In this document: piece by piece, positions 1-7,674 of the stretch
Layout: each line of letters begins with the position of its first letter
Numbering within the stretch: position 1 is the first letter of the stretch
NCBI GenBank assembly: GCA_964617665.1
Contig: CAZUAH010000219.1
Span: forward strand, 1 to 21,837
Direction of reading: 5' to 3'
DNA: 21,837 bases
From: JADHUC01 sp964617665
GTDB taxonomy: Bacteria > Planctomycetota > Planctomycetia > Pirellulales > Pirellulaceae
Notes under the pieces: generated by a model
Seen by the model: only the letters and a program-made list of their open reading frames with translations
Database searches by the model: none
What the model was told of the DNA's origin: nothing
Program-made: the position numbers and the translations under genes

Positions 1-1272
1 TCGGGCATCACGGGAACTCATTTCGTGTTGCGCACCGAGAAAGGTGATGTCCTGCTGTCCGCCAACGACATCCAGCGGCTGACGGTCGACAAGATGGAAA
101 CCAAACTCACTCGGACGGTCACCAGCACGAAACAGACCAAGCGGTTGACGTTCCATTTCGCCGAAGCCGGAAAGCGGCGCGAGCTGCTGATTGCCTACTT
201 CCGTCCGGGCTTGCGCTGGATTCCGACGTATCGCATCAACTTGGGCGAAAACAAGAAGAAAGAAAAAATCGCCGATATCGCTATGCAGGCCGAACTGCTG
301 AATGAGGCCGAGGACTTGATCGACACGCCGATTGACATTGTGGTGGGCGTACCGAACTTCCGCTTCCGAACCATACCCAGCCCGTTGATTCTTGAGCAAA
401 CACTGCGCAACGCTCTGCAGCAGGCCGCACCACAGATCATGGGCCAGTTTAGCAACAACGCTTTCTCCAACGCCTTGCTCACTCAACGGGCGGGGGAATT
501 CCGCCGCAACACTCCGCAGCCGGCAAACCAGCCGGAGAGCACGGCCGTTCAGTTGCCCGCCGAGTTGACCACCGCCGCCGCGCAGGAGTTGTTCGTCTAT
601 AGCTTGAACAAACTGACCTTGCGCAAGGGCGAACGAGCCGCAATACCCGTCTTCACGACCCAGGCTCCGTATCGGAACATCCACACCTGGAACATGCACG
701 TGAAGCGCAACGACATCGCCGCCGCGCCCAGCGGTTCGGGCGTCCGGTCGCCGCTTGTCTTGTCGAAGAACGAAGTCTGGCGGCAAATCGAAATGACCAA
801 CACCACTGGTGTGCCCTGGACGACTGGCGCGGCCATGATCATGCAGGGTAACCAGCCGTTGGCTCAAGAGCTGCTCACTTACACATCGCCCAAAGCCATC
901 TGCCGAGTGCCCGTGACCGTGGCAATCGACATCCGCGGCAGCTTTTCCGAACAGGAAACCGGCCGGCAACTCAAGGCAATGACCTGGAGCAGCCACTACT
1001 ACGCCAAGATCACCCAACGCGCAACCGTTACCTTGATCAACCGCAAGCCCGAGCCCGCGGACATCGAGGTAACACTGCGTTTTGGCGGCCGAGCCGATGA
1101 GGCCAGCCACGACGGGAATGTGACGCTGATGCCGTACCGAGCCGACGACTGGGAACGCTACCGAGGCGACCCAGCCGTGAACAACAGCTCGACCGTCTCC
1201 TGGCGCGTCACCCTAAAACCCGGCGAAACCTTCCAGCCGACCGTCGATTACCACTTCTACACACGACACTGA
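1..1272 (+). CDS. DUF4139-like protein, 5'-truncated by window edge
   Basis: The reading frame is open from the first base, so the gene starts before the window; 423 C-terminal residues are present. Near the start a segment reading AYFRPGLRWIPTYRINL is followed by MQAELLNEAEDLIDTPIDIVVGVPNF. This matches the general pattern of DUF4139/MuiA-type proteins, in which a 'P...W.P.Y' strand precedes an alternating beta domain. The C-terminus (LKPGETFQPTVDYHFYTRH) also resembles the last strand of that domain. A Gln/Asn/Ala-rich stretch at about residues 130-190 looks like a flexible linker. No catalytic residues can be named and the biochemical role of the family is unknown. The N-terminal signal region cannot be seen. 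The assignment rests on motif resemblance only. Confidence 0.6.
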   Translation, partial: SGITGTHFVLRTEKGDVLLSANDIQRLTVDKMETKLTRTVTSTKQTKRLTFHFAEAGKRRELLIAYFRPGLRWIPTYRINLGENKKKEKIADIAMQAELLNEAEDLIDTPIDIVVGVPNFRFRTIPSPLILEQTLRNALQQAAPQIMGQFSNNAFSNALLTQRAGEFRRNTPQPANQPESTAVQLPAELTTAAAQELFVYSLNKLTLRKGERAAIPVFTTQAPYRNIHTWNMHVKRNDIAAAPSGSGVRSPLVLSKNEVWRQIEMTNTTGVPWTTGAAMIMQGNQPLAQELLTYTSPKAICRVPVTVAIDIRGSFSEQETGRQLKAMTWSSHYYAKITQRATVTLINRKPEPADIEVTLRFGGRADEASHDGNVTLMPYRADDWERYRGDPAVNNSSTVSWRVTLKPGETFQPTVDYHFYTRH

Positions 1273-1285
1273 CGCTGCGTCAGTG
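1267..1285. repeat. Perfect inverted repeat across a stop codon
   Basis: CACTGACGC and GCGTCAGTG are exact reverse complements separated by one base. The TGA stop of the DUF4139-like gene (1270-1272) lies in the left arm. As RNA this forms an 8-9 bp stem with a tiny loop. Only a short non-uniform T run follows, so an intrinsic terminator is possible but not well supported. Confidence 0.6.
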
Positions 1286-1297
1286 AGTTTCGCGCGC

Positions 1298-1324
1298 TGT
1301 GGCCGGTCTCCCGACCGTGCCACA
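1298..1324. repeat. REP-like palindrome
   Basis: TGTGGC+CGGTC pairs with GACCG+GCCACA around a TCCC loop, with a single T bulge, giving an 11-bp GC-rich hairpin. It lies in a non-coding region 26 bp after a stop codon, the usual position of REP-type elements. I have the impression that similar CGGTCTCCCGACCG palindromes recur in planctomycete genomes, but that is from memory and unverified. Only one copy is seen in this window. Confidence 0.55.
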
Positions 1325-1372
1325 CGCTCCGACCGAACGTCTCCGGATCGCGACGCACCCATCATCCGTCGC

Positions 1373-1398
1373 GGGGCAGGGCAGGGGGGCGGGGTAGG
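1373..1398 (+). repeat. G-rich repeat copy 1
   Basis: The core GGGGCAGGGCAGGGGGG (1373-1389) is followed by CGGGGTAGG. Four runs of at least three G with loops of 1-2 bases satisfy the canonical G-quadruplex rule. It lies between the DUF4139-like gene and gcvH and directly abuts the long hairpin at 1397-1460. Confidence 0.8.
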
Positions 1399-1460
1399 TT
1401 ATGCTTCAGCATATCGCTTGCCTGGCGTCGAGGAATGGGATGTTATGCTGAAGCGTAACC
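1397..1460. repeat. 17-bp-arm hairpin with 30-nt loop
   Basis: The arms at 1397-1413 and 1444-1460 are reverse complements over 17 positions. The single exception (T1402/G1455) would be a G-U pair in RNA. The left arm is itself nearly palindromic (TATGCT..AGCATA), so a cruciform or a dimeric protein-binding site is also possible. There is no T-tract after it. It sits 245 bp upstream of gcvH, before the likely gcvH promoter. Confidence 0.75.
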
Positions 1461-1624
1461 TGCTAATCGACCGCCGTACGATGGCTCCCTGAAGCTGTCG
1501 ATTGTGAGCGAAATCCCGATACTTGGCGGCCTCGGAGGCGCATCTTACCCGATGGATTTGCCCCGCACGGCAGCCTCGAGTGCCAGTCTGGCAACCTGAA
1601 AGCGTCAATATTGGCCATGCGTCC

Positions 1625-1654
1625 TTGAAAGATCGGGGCATGAGCCTCTAAGAT
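1625..1654 (+). promoter_or_regulatory. Predicted sigma-70 promoter of gcv operon
   Basis: TTGAAA (1625-1630) and TAAGAT (1649-1654) are separated by 18 bp, matching the housekeeping consensus at 5/6 and 4/6 positions. Transcription would begin near 1661 and leave a leader of about 45 nt before the gcvH GTG. This is a consensus match only. Confidence 0.45.
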
Positions 1655-1705
1655 TGGTGCAGCCGTGGGTGACCCAATAGGACACACTTGTCGAGGACGT
1701 AGATC

Positions 1706-2101
1706 GTGAATCCAGAACAACTGCTTTTCCACGAAACTCACGAATGGGTACACGTCGCCGAACAGGATGGCGCAAAGGTGGCGACGATTGGTATTTCGGC
1801 TTTCGCTATCGAACAGTTGACCGACTTGGTCTACATGGCCCTGCCCGAAGTCGGCCGTCAGGCGAAGGCGGGAGAGGAGTTCGGCGAGGTGGAGTCGGTC
1901 AAAGCAGTCAGTTCGCTGTACTGCCCGGTCACGGGTGAAGTGATCGAGGTCAATACGGAATTGCCTGACAAGCTGGAATCGCTGAACGACGATCCCTACG
2001 GCGCCGGGTGGATCGTCAAGGTCCGAATCACCGACGAGAGTTCCCTCTCGAAACTCATGGACTACGATGCCTACCAGAAGCAATGTGCCGAGGAAGGGTA
2101 G
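1706..2101 (+). CDS. gcvH: Glycine cleavage system H protein
   Basis: A 131-residue protein, the usual H-protein length. H protein is the cytoplasmic lipoyl carrier that shuttles the methylamine group from P protein to T protein and on to the lipoamide dehydrogenase. The N-terminal HETHEWV motif and the lipoylation segment GEVESVKAVSSLYCPVTGEV are both present; Lys66 is the expected lipoylation site. The DDPYGAGWIVKV strand near the C-terminus is also typical. Translation most likely starts at the GTG at 1706, giving NPEQLLFHETHEW with no spare N-terminus. It is first in an operon with gcvPA (10 bp downstream), gcvPB and a lipoate ligase. No T-protein gene (gcvT) is in the window, so it must be elsewhere or outside the edges. 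Confidence 0.96.
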   Translation: MNPEQLLFHETHEWVHVAEQDGAKVATIGISAFAIEQLTDLVYMALPEVGRQAKAGEEFGEVESVKAVSSLYCPVTGEVIEVNTELPDKLESLNDDPYGAGWIVKVRITDESSLSKLMDYDAYQKQCAEEG

Positions 2102-2111
2102 AACGTAATCC

Positions 2112-3497
2112 ATGCCGTACTCGTTCAACACGCCTGAAGATCAACAAGCGATGCTGGAGGCGATCGGCGTTGCTTCGGTCGAGGAGTTGTTCGAAGGCGT
2201 CCCGCAGGAGTTCCGTTTGAAGGAACTTCTGGACATCCCGCCAGCACTCAGCGAGTTGGAGCTGACCGCACACATGGCCGCGTTGGCGGGCCAAAACGCG
2301 CATGCAGGTGACAAGGTATGCTTCTTGGGTGGCGGCAGCTACGACCACTTCGTGCCAGCCGTGATCGACGCGCTCGCGTCGCGTGGCGAGTTTTACACTT
2401 CGTACACGCCGTACCAGCCGGAGGTAAGCCAAGGCAACTTGCAGGCGATGTTCGAATACCAGACCCTAATCTGTCAGTTGACCGGCATGGACGTGTCCAA
2501 TGCAAGCCTGTACGACGGCGGGACTGCGGCGGTGGAAGCCGTGCTGATGTCCATGAGCGTGACCCGGCGAGAAGGCAAGGTAGTAACGGCCGCGAGCGTC
2601 CATCCGGAATACCGAGAGATCCTGAAGGCGTATCTGGAGAATCTGGACATCGAGTTGGTTACCGTTGGCGCTCCTGACGGAACAGCCAATGTTGACGAGT
2701 TGAAGGATGCAGTGGATGACAAGACTGCCTGCGTGCTGGTCCAGCATCCCAACTTCTTCGGCTGCCTGGAGGAAGTCCAAGCGATAGGCGAGATTGCCCA
2801 CGAGGCGGGTGCTTTGCTTGTACAGTTGTTCGATCCTATCAGCCTCGGGCGGCTGAAACGGCCCGGCGACTTGGGTGCCGACATCGCTGTAGCCGAAGGA
2901 CAATCGCTGGGGACACCGATGTCGTTCGGAGGACCCTACCTGGGCATCATGGCCTGTCGCGAGAAATACGTCCGCCGGCTGCCAGGTCGAATTGCCGGAC
3001 AAACGACCGACCGGCGAGGCCGGCGCTGCTGGGTGCTGACGCTGCAAACACGCGAACAGCATATTCGACGAGAGAAGGCGACCAGTAACATATGCACCAA
3101 CCAAGGTTTGATCGCGTTACGGGCCGGCATCTATCTGGCGACGCTCGGCCCGCAAGGGTTGCGTGAAACGGCCGACTTGTGCTTGCAGAAGGCCCACTAC
3201 GCATTTGAGCAGATTACTGCCCACAACCGATTCTCGGCGGCATTTAGAAAACCGTTCTTCAAAGAGTGCGTGGTTCGGGACACGCAGGGGCGAGTTTCCC
3301 ATCTGTTGGCCGATGCAGCGGAAGCCGGTTATCTGGCCGGCGTGCCGCTCGGTCACTGGTATCCCGAACTGGAGGACTGTTTCCTGGTGGCGGTTACCGA
3401 GAAACGCACGAAAGACGAAATCGACGGGCTGGCCGAGTGTCTTGCCGGTTCAGGTTGTACGACTGCTTCAGCGGAAGAGACACGGCCGACGGCATAA
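2112..3497 (+). CDS. gcvPA: Glycine dehydrogenase (decarboxylating) subunit 1
   Basis: 461 residues, close to the usual length of about 445-460 for the N-terminal half of the split, two-subunit P protein. Diagnostic segments are MPYSFNTPEDQQAMLEAIG at the start, GGGSYDHFVPAV, FYTSYTPYQPEVSQGNLQ, SLYDGGTAAVEA, QHPNFFGCLEE and FGGPYLGIMACRE. With GcvPB it forms the PLP-dependent enzyme that decarboxylates glycine and loads aminomethyl onto lipoyl-GcvH. The PLP lysine is carried by the other subunit. The ATG lies 10 bp after the gcvH stop. A GAGGAAGG tract inside the end of gcvH may act as a distant ribosome site. The gene ends 4 bp before gcvPB, so the two are almost certainly co-translated. 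Confidence 0.96.
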   Translation: MPYSFNTPEDQQAMLEAIGVASVEELFEGVPQEFRLKELLDIPPALSELELTAHMAALAGQNAHAGDKVCFLGGGSYDHFVPAVIDALASRGEFYTSYTPYQPEVSQGNLQAMFEYQTLICQLTGMDVSNASLYDGGTAAVEAVLMSMSVTRREGKVVTAASVHPEYREILKAYLENLDIELVTVGAPDGTANVDELKDAVDDKTACVLVQHPNFFGCLEEVQAIGEIAHEAGALLVQLFDPISLGRLKRPGDLGADIAVAEGQSLGTPMSFGGPYLGIMACREKYVRRLPGRIAGQTTDRRGRRCWVLTLQTREQHIRREKATSNICTNQGLIALRAGIYLATLGPQGLRETADLCLQKAHYAFEQITAHNRFSAAFRKPFFKECVVRDTQGRVSHLLADAAEAGYLAGVPLGHWYPELEDCFLVAVTEKRTKDEIDGLAECLAGSGCTTASAEETRPTA

Positions 3498-3501
3498 TAT
3501 C

Positions 3502-4619
3502 ATGCGAGATCTGAGATCCACTCAACTGCTATTCGAACTCTCCAAGCCCGGGCGACGCTGTGTGCGCTTGCCCGAACCGGACGTGCCGGTGCGCACGTTG
3601 GACGAGCTGCTACCGGCCGATGCCGTGGCCGAAACGGCACCGCCACTGCCCGAGTTGGCCGAACCAGATGTGGTACGACATTTCACCAATCTTTCCCAAC
3701 AGAACATGTCGGTGGACACGCACTACTATCCGCTCGGCTCGTGCACGATGAAATACAATCCGAAGCGGAACGAGCGGCTCGCATCGCTGCCGGGATTCCT
3801 CGACGTACATCCCTACCAGCCAGACCAAACGCTGCAGGGCTTGCTTCGGCTACTGTTCGAGCTTCAGCAGTTGCTGGGCGAGATCTCCGGACTGCCGGCT
3901 GTCACACTTCAGCCCGCGGCCGGGGCACATGGCGAGCTTACGGCTCTGATGGTGGCGGCAGTGGCCTTTCGCGAGTTGGGTGAGAAACGGACCAAGGTGC
4001 TCGCGCCGGACAGCGCACACGGAACAAACCCAGCCAGCGCGCGCATGGCCGGTTTCGAGTCCGTCACCGTCCGAAGCACCGCTTCCAGCGCTGTCGACAT
4101 GGATGACCTTCGCGCGAAGCTGGACGATCAGATCGCCGTTTTCATGATCACCAATCCCAACACGCTGGGACTGTTCGACGGCCAAGTGGCAGAGATCGCC
4201 AAATTGGTGCACGATCGTGGTGGTCTGATCTATTTGGACGGCGCGAACATGAACGCGATCCTAGGGATCACCCGCCCCGGTGACTTCGGGGCGGACATGA
4301 TGCATTTCAATCCACATAAGACGTTCAGCGGGCCTCACGGCGGCGGGGGGCCGGGTGCCGGGCCTGTGTGCGTGACCGAGAGGTTGGGTGCTTATTTGCC
4401 CGCGCCAGTGGTGGAATTTGATGGCCAGCAGTACGTGCTTCGTTACGACCGACCAAAGTCGATCGGCCGAGTTCGCAGCTTCTTTGGCAACGTCGGTGTG
4501 TTGGTGCGAGCATACTGCTATATCCTCACGCACGGACCAGACGGACTGCGACGTGTTGCCGAGAACGCGGTGCTGAACGCGAACTATCTGCTGAGTCGCC
4601 TGAGACACTTCCTGCCCGT
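3502..4619 (+). CDS. gcvPB: Glycine dehydrogenase subunit 2, 3' end lost in gap
   Basis: 372 residues are readable before the run of N; the family is usually about 480-490 residues, so about 110 C-terminal residues are missing. Clear P-protein motifs are HYYPLGSCTMKYNPK, the TLQPAAGAHGELTALM segment, APDSAHGTNPASA, LDGANMNAI and NPHKTFSGPHGGGGPG. Lys273 in the last of these is the expected PLP Schiff-base lysine. The start is the ATG at 3502, four bases after gcvPA, and gives the expected N-terminus (MRDLRSTQLLFELSKPGRR). The G-rich codons at HGGGGPGAG are family-typical and not part of the repeat family. The frame stays formally open through the N and beyond, but the sequence after the gap in this frame is nonsense; the true continuation there is the lipoate ligase in another frame. 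Confidence 0.94.
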
Positions 4620-4719
4620 NNNNNNNNNNNNNNNNNNNNNNNNNNNNNNNNNNNNNNNNNNNNNNNNNNNNNNNNNNNNNNNNNNNNNNNNNNNNNNNNN
4701 NNNNNNNNNNNNNNNNNNN
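4620..4719. other. Scaffold gap of exactly 100 N
   Basis: One hundred consecutive N, a conventional placeholder length. It cuts off the 3' end of gcvPB and the 5' end of the ligase gene. From typical family lengths roughly 400 bp or more of real sequence should be here. The right flank begins at once with a G-rich repeat, a plausible reason for assembly failure. Confidence 0.9.
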
Positions 4720-4720
4720 G

Positions 4721-5389
4721 TCGGCGGGCAGGGCAGGGCAGGGGGGGTGTCTGAGATTCTACCTGTGGGAGCAACCGACTCTATCCCTCGGGTACTTCCA
4801 AAGGCACGAAGACCGCGTGCTGCACGAGCCCAGCCGAGTCTGCCCCTTGGTGCGAAGGACGACTGGTGGCGGGGCCATTATCCACGACCAGGAGCTGACC
4901 TACAGCTTTACGTGCCATGCTCCCCATCGTGAGGGATCCAATTCGTTGGAGCTGTACGACGCGTTTCACTCGACCTTGGTTGAGGAACTGGCGACTCTTG
5001 GGATCAGCGCCGCGTTATGCCCGGAGATACTGCGACGGGATGAGCGTGAGGAGCCTTTTCTGTGCTTCGAGCGGCGCTCACAGGGCGACGTGCTGATCGG
5101 CGATGCCAAGATTGCCGGAAGTGCTCAGCGCCGACACAAGAATGCGCTCCTTCAGCATGGCAGCGTACTACTACGAAAGTCCATTTCGGCTCCAGAATTA
5201 GAGGGGATCGAGGGCATTTCTGGTATTCGGATGGGGTATGAGGAGTTGGCGCGCAGGTGGGCTTCGCGCGTCGGCACGCGTCTCGGCCTGCCCTTGGCGC
5301 CTGAAACCCCCTCCGAAGAGGAGCACGACGCAACTCAGAGATTGACGACAGAAAAATTCGCCAACAGAGGATGGACATGTCGAAGATAA
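4721..5389 (+). CDS. lplA: Lipoate-protein ligase family protein, 5' end lost in gap
   Basis: The gene begins in the gap. The first recognisable residues are LRFYLWEQPTLSLGYFQ, then PLVRRTTGGGAIIHDQELTYSF, the signature of the biotin/lipoate A/B ligase fold. The catalytic-type lysine motif GDAKIAGSAQRR and LQHGSVLL follow. Members of this family attach lipoate to carrier lysines, and its position directly after gcvH-gcvPA-gcvPB makes GcvH the obvious target. About 222 codons are visible; probably 20-30 N-terminal residues are missing. A GTG at 4817 is an in-frame start but would remove the first strands, so it is not the true start. A G-rich repeat copy encodes Gly/Ala-rich residues just before LRFYLW. 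No separate C-terminal accessory domain is seen. Whether it is a true ligase or an octanoyl transferase of the same fold cannot be told. Confidence 0.88.
   Translation, partial: SAGRAGQGGCLRFYLWEQPTLSLGYFQRHEDRVLHEPSRVCPLVRRTTGGGAIIHDQELTYSFTCHAPHREGSNSLELYDAFHSTLVEELATLGISAALCPEILRRDEREEPFLCFERRSQGDVLIGDAKIAGSAQRRHKNALLQHGSVLLRKSISAPELEGIEGISGIRMGYEELARRWASRVGTRLGLPLAPETPSEEEHDATQRLTTEKFANRGWTCRR
4726..4747 (+). repeat. G-rich repeat copy 2, in frame within ligase gene
   Basis: Three GGGCA units in a row followed by seven G, the longest copy of the family in the window. Four G runs with 2-base loops satisfy the canonical G-quadruplex pattern. It adjoins the assembly gap. In the frame of the downstream ligase it reads GRAGQGG immediately before the first recognisable strand of the enzyme, LRFYLW. 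Confidence 0.8.
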
Positions 5390-5422
5390 CCTAGGTTGCT
5401 TAAGCCCTTCGCATCAGGTATT

Positions 5423-5451
5423 TTGACGCAAGTTTACCGCGCTGTTATGCT
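5423..5451 (+). promoter_or_regulatory. Predicted extended -10 sigma-70 promoter
   Basis: TTGACG (5423-5428) and TATGCT (5446-5451) are spaced by 17 bp, with TG one base before the -10 hexamer. It is the best promoter match in this part of the window. The start of transcription would be near 5458, with a leader of about 120 nt before the FHA gene. Confidence 0.6.
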
Positions 5452-5578
5452 ATAACTGGGAATGTTTATACGAGGACTCAATCGCGCGACTTCCCACTCT
5501 CTTCCTTCACTTCTCGCGCCAGACCGCTTTGTCTATCTCTGGCCGAGCGGAGTCATCGTAGCGTAGGAAAGGCTTTCA

Positions 5579-6304
5579 ATGAAAATCAAGCTGAAGGTGT
5601 TGAAAGGTTCGGGCGCTGGAAAGGAAGTCAGACTTCCAACGCCGAAATGCTTGATTGGACGTGGCGACGATTGCCATTTGCGGCCGAAGAGCGAGGGAGT
5701 TAGCCGCCGACATTGCGTGATCATCACGCAGAAGGGCGAAGTACTGATCCGTGACCTGGAGAGTAAGAACGGCACCTTCATCAATGGCAAGAGTATCAAA
5801 GCAGACTATGTCCTGAAGAATGGGGACAAGGTGCAGGTAGGTCCGCTTGCTTTCGAAGTGTTAATCGACCACAGCATCGGCGGCGAGAAGAAGCCCAAGG
5901 TGAAGAGTATCAAAGAGGCCGCTCTGCGTACCTCTGCCGCCAACCAGGAAACGACGCAGATCGAAGACAGCGACATCAGCAACTGGCTGGACGAAGCAGA
6001 CACGAAGGAGCGCGAACAGCGATTCACCGACCCAGATACCCGGCAAATGATGCTGGACGAGACGGACCAAGGAAGACTTCAAAAGGAACTCGAAAAACGG
6101 TCCGAGCAGGCGAAGGCGAAGCAGGAGCAAGAGGGCGACGAAACCAAGGAGATGCCAAGCCCGCTGCAGACGCAGGCCGAAACGGAAAGCGGCAAGAAGA
6201 AGAAAAAGAAACCCGGCAAGCTACCCAAACAGGCCGATCCCGATGCCGCAGATTCGGGCGAGGCGGCGGCCCACGTCCTGAGAAAATTCTTCAATAACCG
6301 CTAA
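5579..6304 (+). CDS. FHA-domain protein
   Basis: 241 residues. Residues about 5-97 form a forkhead-associated domain with its conserved set: GR at 27-28, SRRH at 42-45, and NGTFING at 64-70. FHA domains bind phosphothreonine peptides, so a role in Ser/Thr kinase signalling is inferred; no kinase gene is in the window. The remainder is highly charged and low in complexity, with a Lys tract near residues 205-212, and ends in a short helix-like tail (AAHVLRKFFNNR). AGGAAAGG lies 6 bp before the ATG, an unusually good ribosome site here. It has its own promoter and precedes the ECF sigma factor by about 105 bp. No signal peptide or membrane segment is seen. Confidence 0.88.
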   Translation: MKIKLKVLKGSGAGKEVRLPTPKCLIGRGDDCHLRPKSEGVSRRHCVIITQKGEVLIRDLESKNGTFINGKSIKADYVLKNGDKVQVGPLAFEVLIDHSIGGEKKPKVKSIKEAALRTSAANQETTQIEDSDISNWLDEADTKEREQRFTDPDTRQMMLDETDQGRLQKELEKRSEQAKAKQEQEGDETKEMPSPLQTQAETESGKKKKKKPGKLPKQADPDAADSGEAAAHVLRKFFNNR

Positions 6305-6410
6305 TCTGCTACGAATAGAGAGAATGGACGCTTCTCTATCTTGCGCCGGGCGTTGAAACCCGTGGCCCAGGTGATAGGTATTATTCCTTGGAACGGACAG
6401 GGGACGACCT

Positions 6411-6980
6411 TTGTCTGACGACTTCCGCCAATTGGCCAACCGCTGTCTTGCAGGCGATCAGGATGCGATGGTCGACCTTGTCGACCGATATCGCGATCAG
6501 GTGTTCGGATTGTGCTACCGGATGCTCGGCCATCGCCAGGACGCGGAAGATGCGGCTCAAGAGACTTTTGTTCGAGCCTTGAAGAGCCTTGCCCGGTGGG
6601 ACCAAAACCGGGATTTTGAGCCTTGGCTATTGGCAATCGCGGGCAACCGCTGCCGCACGGCACTTGCCGCTCGCGGGCGGAAGCCGGCGATGGGAGCTAT
6701 CAGCGAAGACCAGTTCGTCGATGATTCGCCGGACCTGGAGGCGGCCCGAAACCTCGCCGAGGAGGTGCAATTGGCGCTTGGGAGGATTCGTGACGAGTAC
6801 CGCGAGGCGTTTGTTCTGTTCCACGAGCACGAGCTGACGTACGAGCATATAGCGGAGATGCTCGAACGTCCGTTGGGGACGATTAAGACTTGGATTCGCC
6901 GCGCGCGACAGGAATTGATCGCTCTGCTTCAAACGCGCGAAGTGGTTTGGGAGTCGCGACATGAAATGCGACGAGTTTGA
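6411..6980 (+). CDS. ECF-type RNA polymerase sigma factor
   Basis: 189 residues, typical for group 4 (ECF) sigma factors. Region 2 spans about residues 7-80 (AMVDLVDRYRDQVFGLCYRMLGHRQDAEDAAQETFVRAL), and region 4 about 118-175, with the helix-turn-helix TYEHIAEMLERPLGTIKTWIRRARQEL. It would redirect RNA polymerase to a stress-specific promoter set. The start is TTG at 6411, preceded by AGGGG seven bases upstream; no ATG in frame gives a complete region 2. The 3' end overlaps the anti-sigma gene by 20 bp, so the two are translationally coupled. The inducing signal cannot be read from the sequence. Confidence 0.93.
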   Translation: MSDDFRQLANRCLAGDQDAMVDLVDRYRDQVFGLCYRMLGHRQDAEDAAQETFVRALKSLARWDQNRDFEPWLLAIAGNRCRTALAARGRKPAMGAISEDQFVDDSPDLEAARNLAEEVQLALGRIRDEYREAFVLFHEHELTYEHIAEMLERPLGTIKTWIRRARQELIALLQTREVVWESRHEMRRV

Positions 6981-7674
6981 CGAGCGAGTTCATGGCTTGC
7001 TCGACGACAGGGCGTCTATTCACGGCGACCAGCGACTGCTGGAGCATGCCGAAACATGCAGCAAATGCCGTGGAGTGCTCAGCACTTACGATGATCTCCT
7101 CGGAGGACTTGAGTCCGGTGAGACTCCAGCACTCAGCTCCGACTTCACTCAGCGCGTGGTGGCGGAGGTCTGCGCCGAGCAACCCCGAGCGGTGCAGCCA
7201 GCTAGACACGCGCGACGGTGGTATGCGCTAGCAGCAGTAGCAATTGCTGCTGCGCTTCTGATTGCGTTGTTTCCGTTCCTACGCAGTCGCCTTGCCCCCA
7301 GCGAGCCGAATGTACGACAAATAGTCGAAGATGAGCAAATCGAGCCGCAGACACCGGAATCAACCGATGGAGAGTCTTCGCACGACGATCCACCAGAGCC
7401 AGCTGTAGAAGAAGGCGATGGCGGCCCTGACACAGAGCCGGACGCCGAACAACTTCGGGAACTTGTTGATCAGTGGGCGTCCAACGTTCCGGTTGATCGT
7501 ATCGTACCGGTGGACCAGATTCGCGGTGGATTACGGCCAATCGCCTCTTCGCTTTCCGTGGCGATCGATGCGCTTCGCAGCACGATTCCCATCGGCCGAC
7601 CAGATAACACGGAAGAGCCGACCGGCCATTCTCCCAGTGCTAGTTTTGCTCCTCCAGGTTGCATCTCGGCGTAG
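6961..7674 (+). CDS. Zinc-finger anti-sigma factor, membrane-anchored
   Basis: 237 residues. The N-terminus carries His29-x3-Cys33-x2-Cys36 (HAETCSKC), the zinc-binding anti-sigma motif, and a further Cys at position 3. One transmembrane helix lies at about residues 87-107, with a basic stretch (RHARR) just before it, predicting a cytoplasmic N-terminus. The outer part, about 130 residues, is acidic and Pro/Glu/Asp-rich with no recognisable sensor domain. The overlap with the sigma gene strongly supports the pairing: it would hold the sigma factor at the membrane until a signal releases it. The assignment as an anti-sigma factor is by motif plus position. Confidence 0.85.
   Translation: MKCDEFDERVHGLLDDRASIHGDQRLLEHAETCSKCRGVLSTYDDLLGGLESGETPALSSDFTQRVVAEVCAEQPRAVQPARHARRWYALAAVAIAAALLIALFPFLRSRLAPSEPNVRQIVEDEQIEPQTPESTDGESSHDDPPEPAVEEGDGGPDTEPDAEQLRELVDQWASNVPVDRIVPVDQIRGGLRPIASSLSVAIDALRSTIPIGRPDNTEEPTGHSPSASFAPPGCISA

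Larger units (their letters stand above)
1273..1705. other. Non-coding region upstream of gcvH
   Basis: No credible gene is seen in these 433 bp; open frames here are Arg/Pro-rich readings of the palindromes or antisense to gcvH. The first 190 bp hold three structured elements and a G-rich repeat. The rest is unique sequence with a promoter-like pair at 1625-1654. I looked for a glycine riboswitch because gcvH follows and saw none of its conserved core. Confidence 0.6.

Noticed and set aside
1500..1705. Possible glycine riboswitch before gcvH
   Set aside because: The conserved core segments of the glycine aptamer were not found, and the predicted transcript leader is only about 45 nt.
1463..2131. 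222-residue minus-strand open frame over gcvH
   Set aside because: It is antisense to a certain gene and has no recognisable motifs.
4721..4932. Apparent fusion of GcvPB to a downstream 70-residue tail through the gap
   Set aside because: The frame only stays open because N is translated as unknown; the tail is an Arg/Pro-rich out-of-frame reading of the ligase gene.
6306..6340. Weak hairpin after the FHA gene (ATAGAGA with TCTCTAT)
   Set aside because: Short, AT-rich, with no T-tract; not a convincing terminator.
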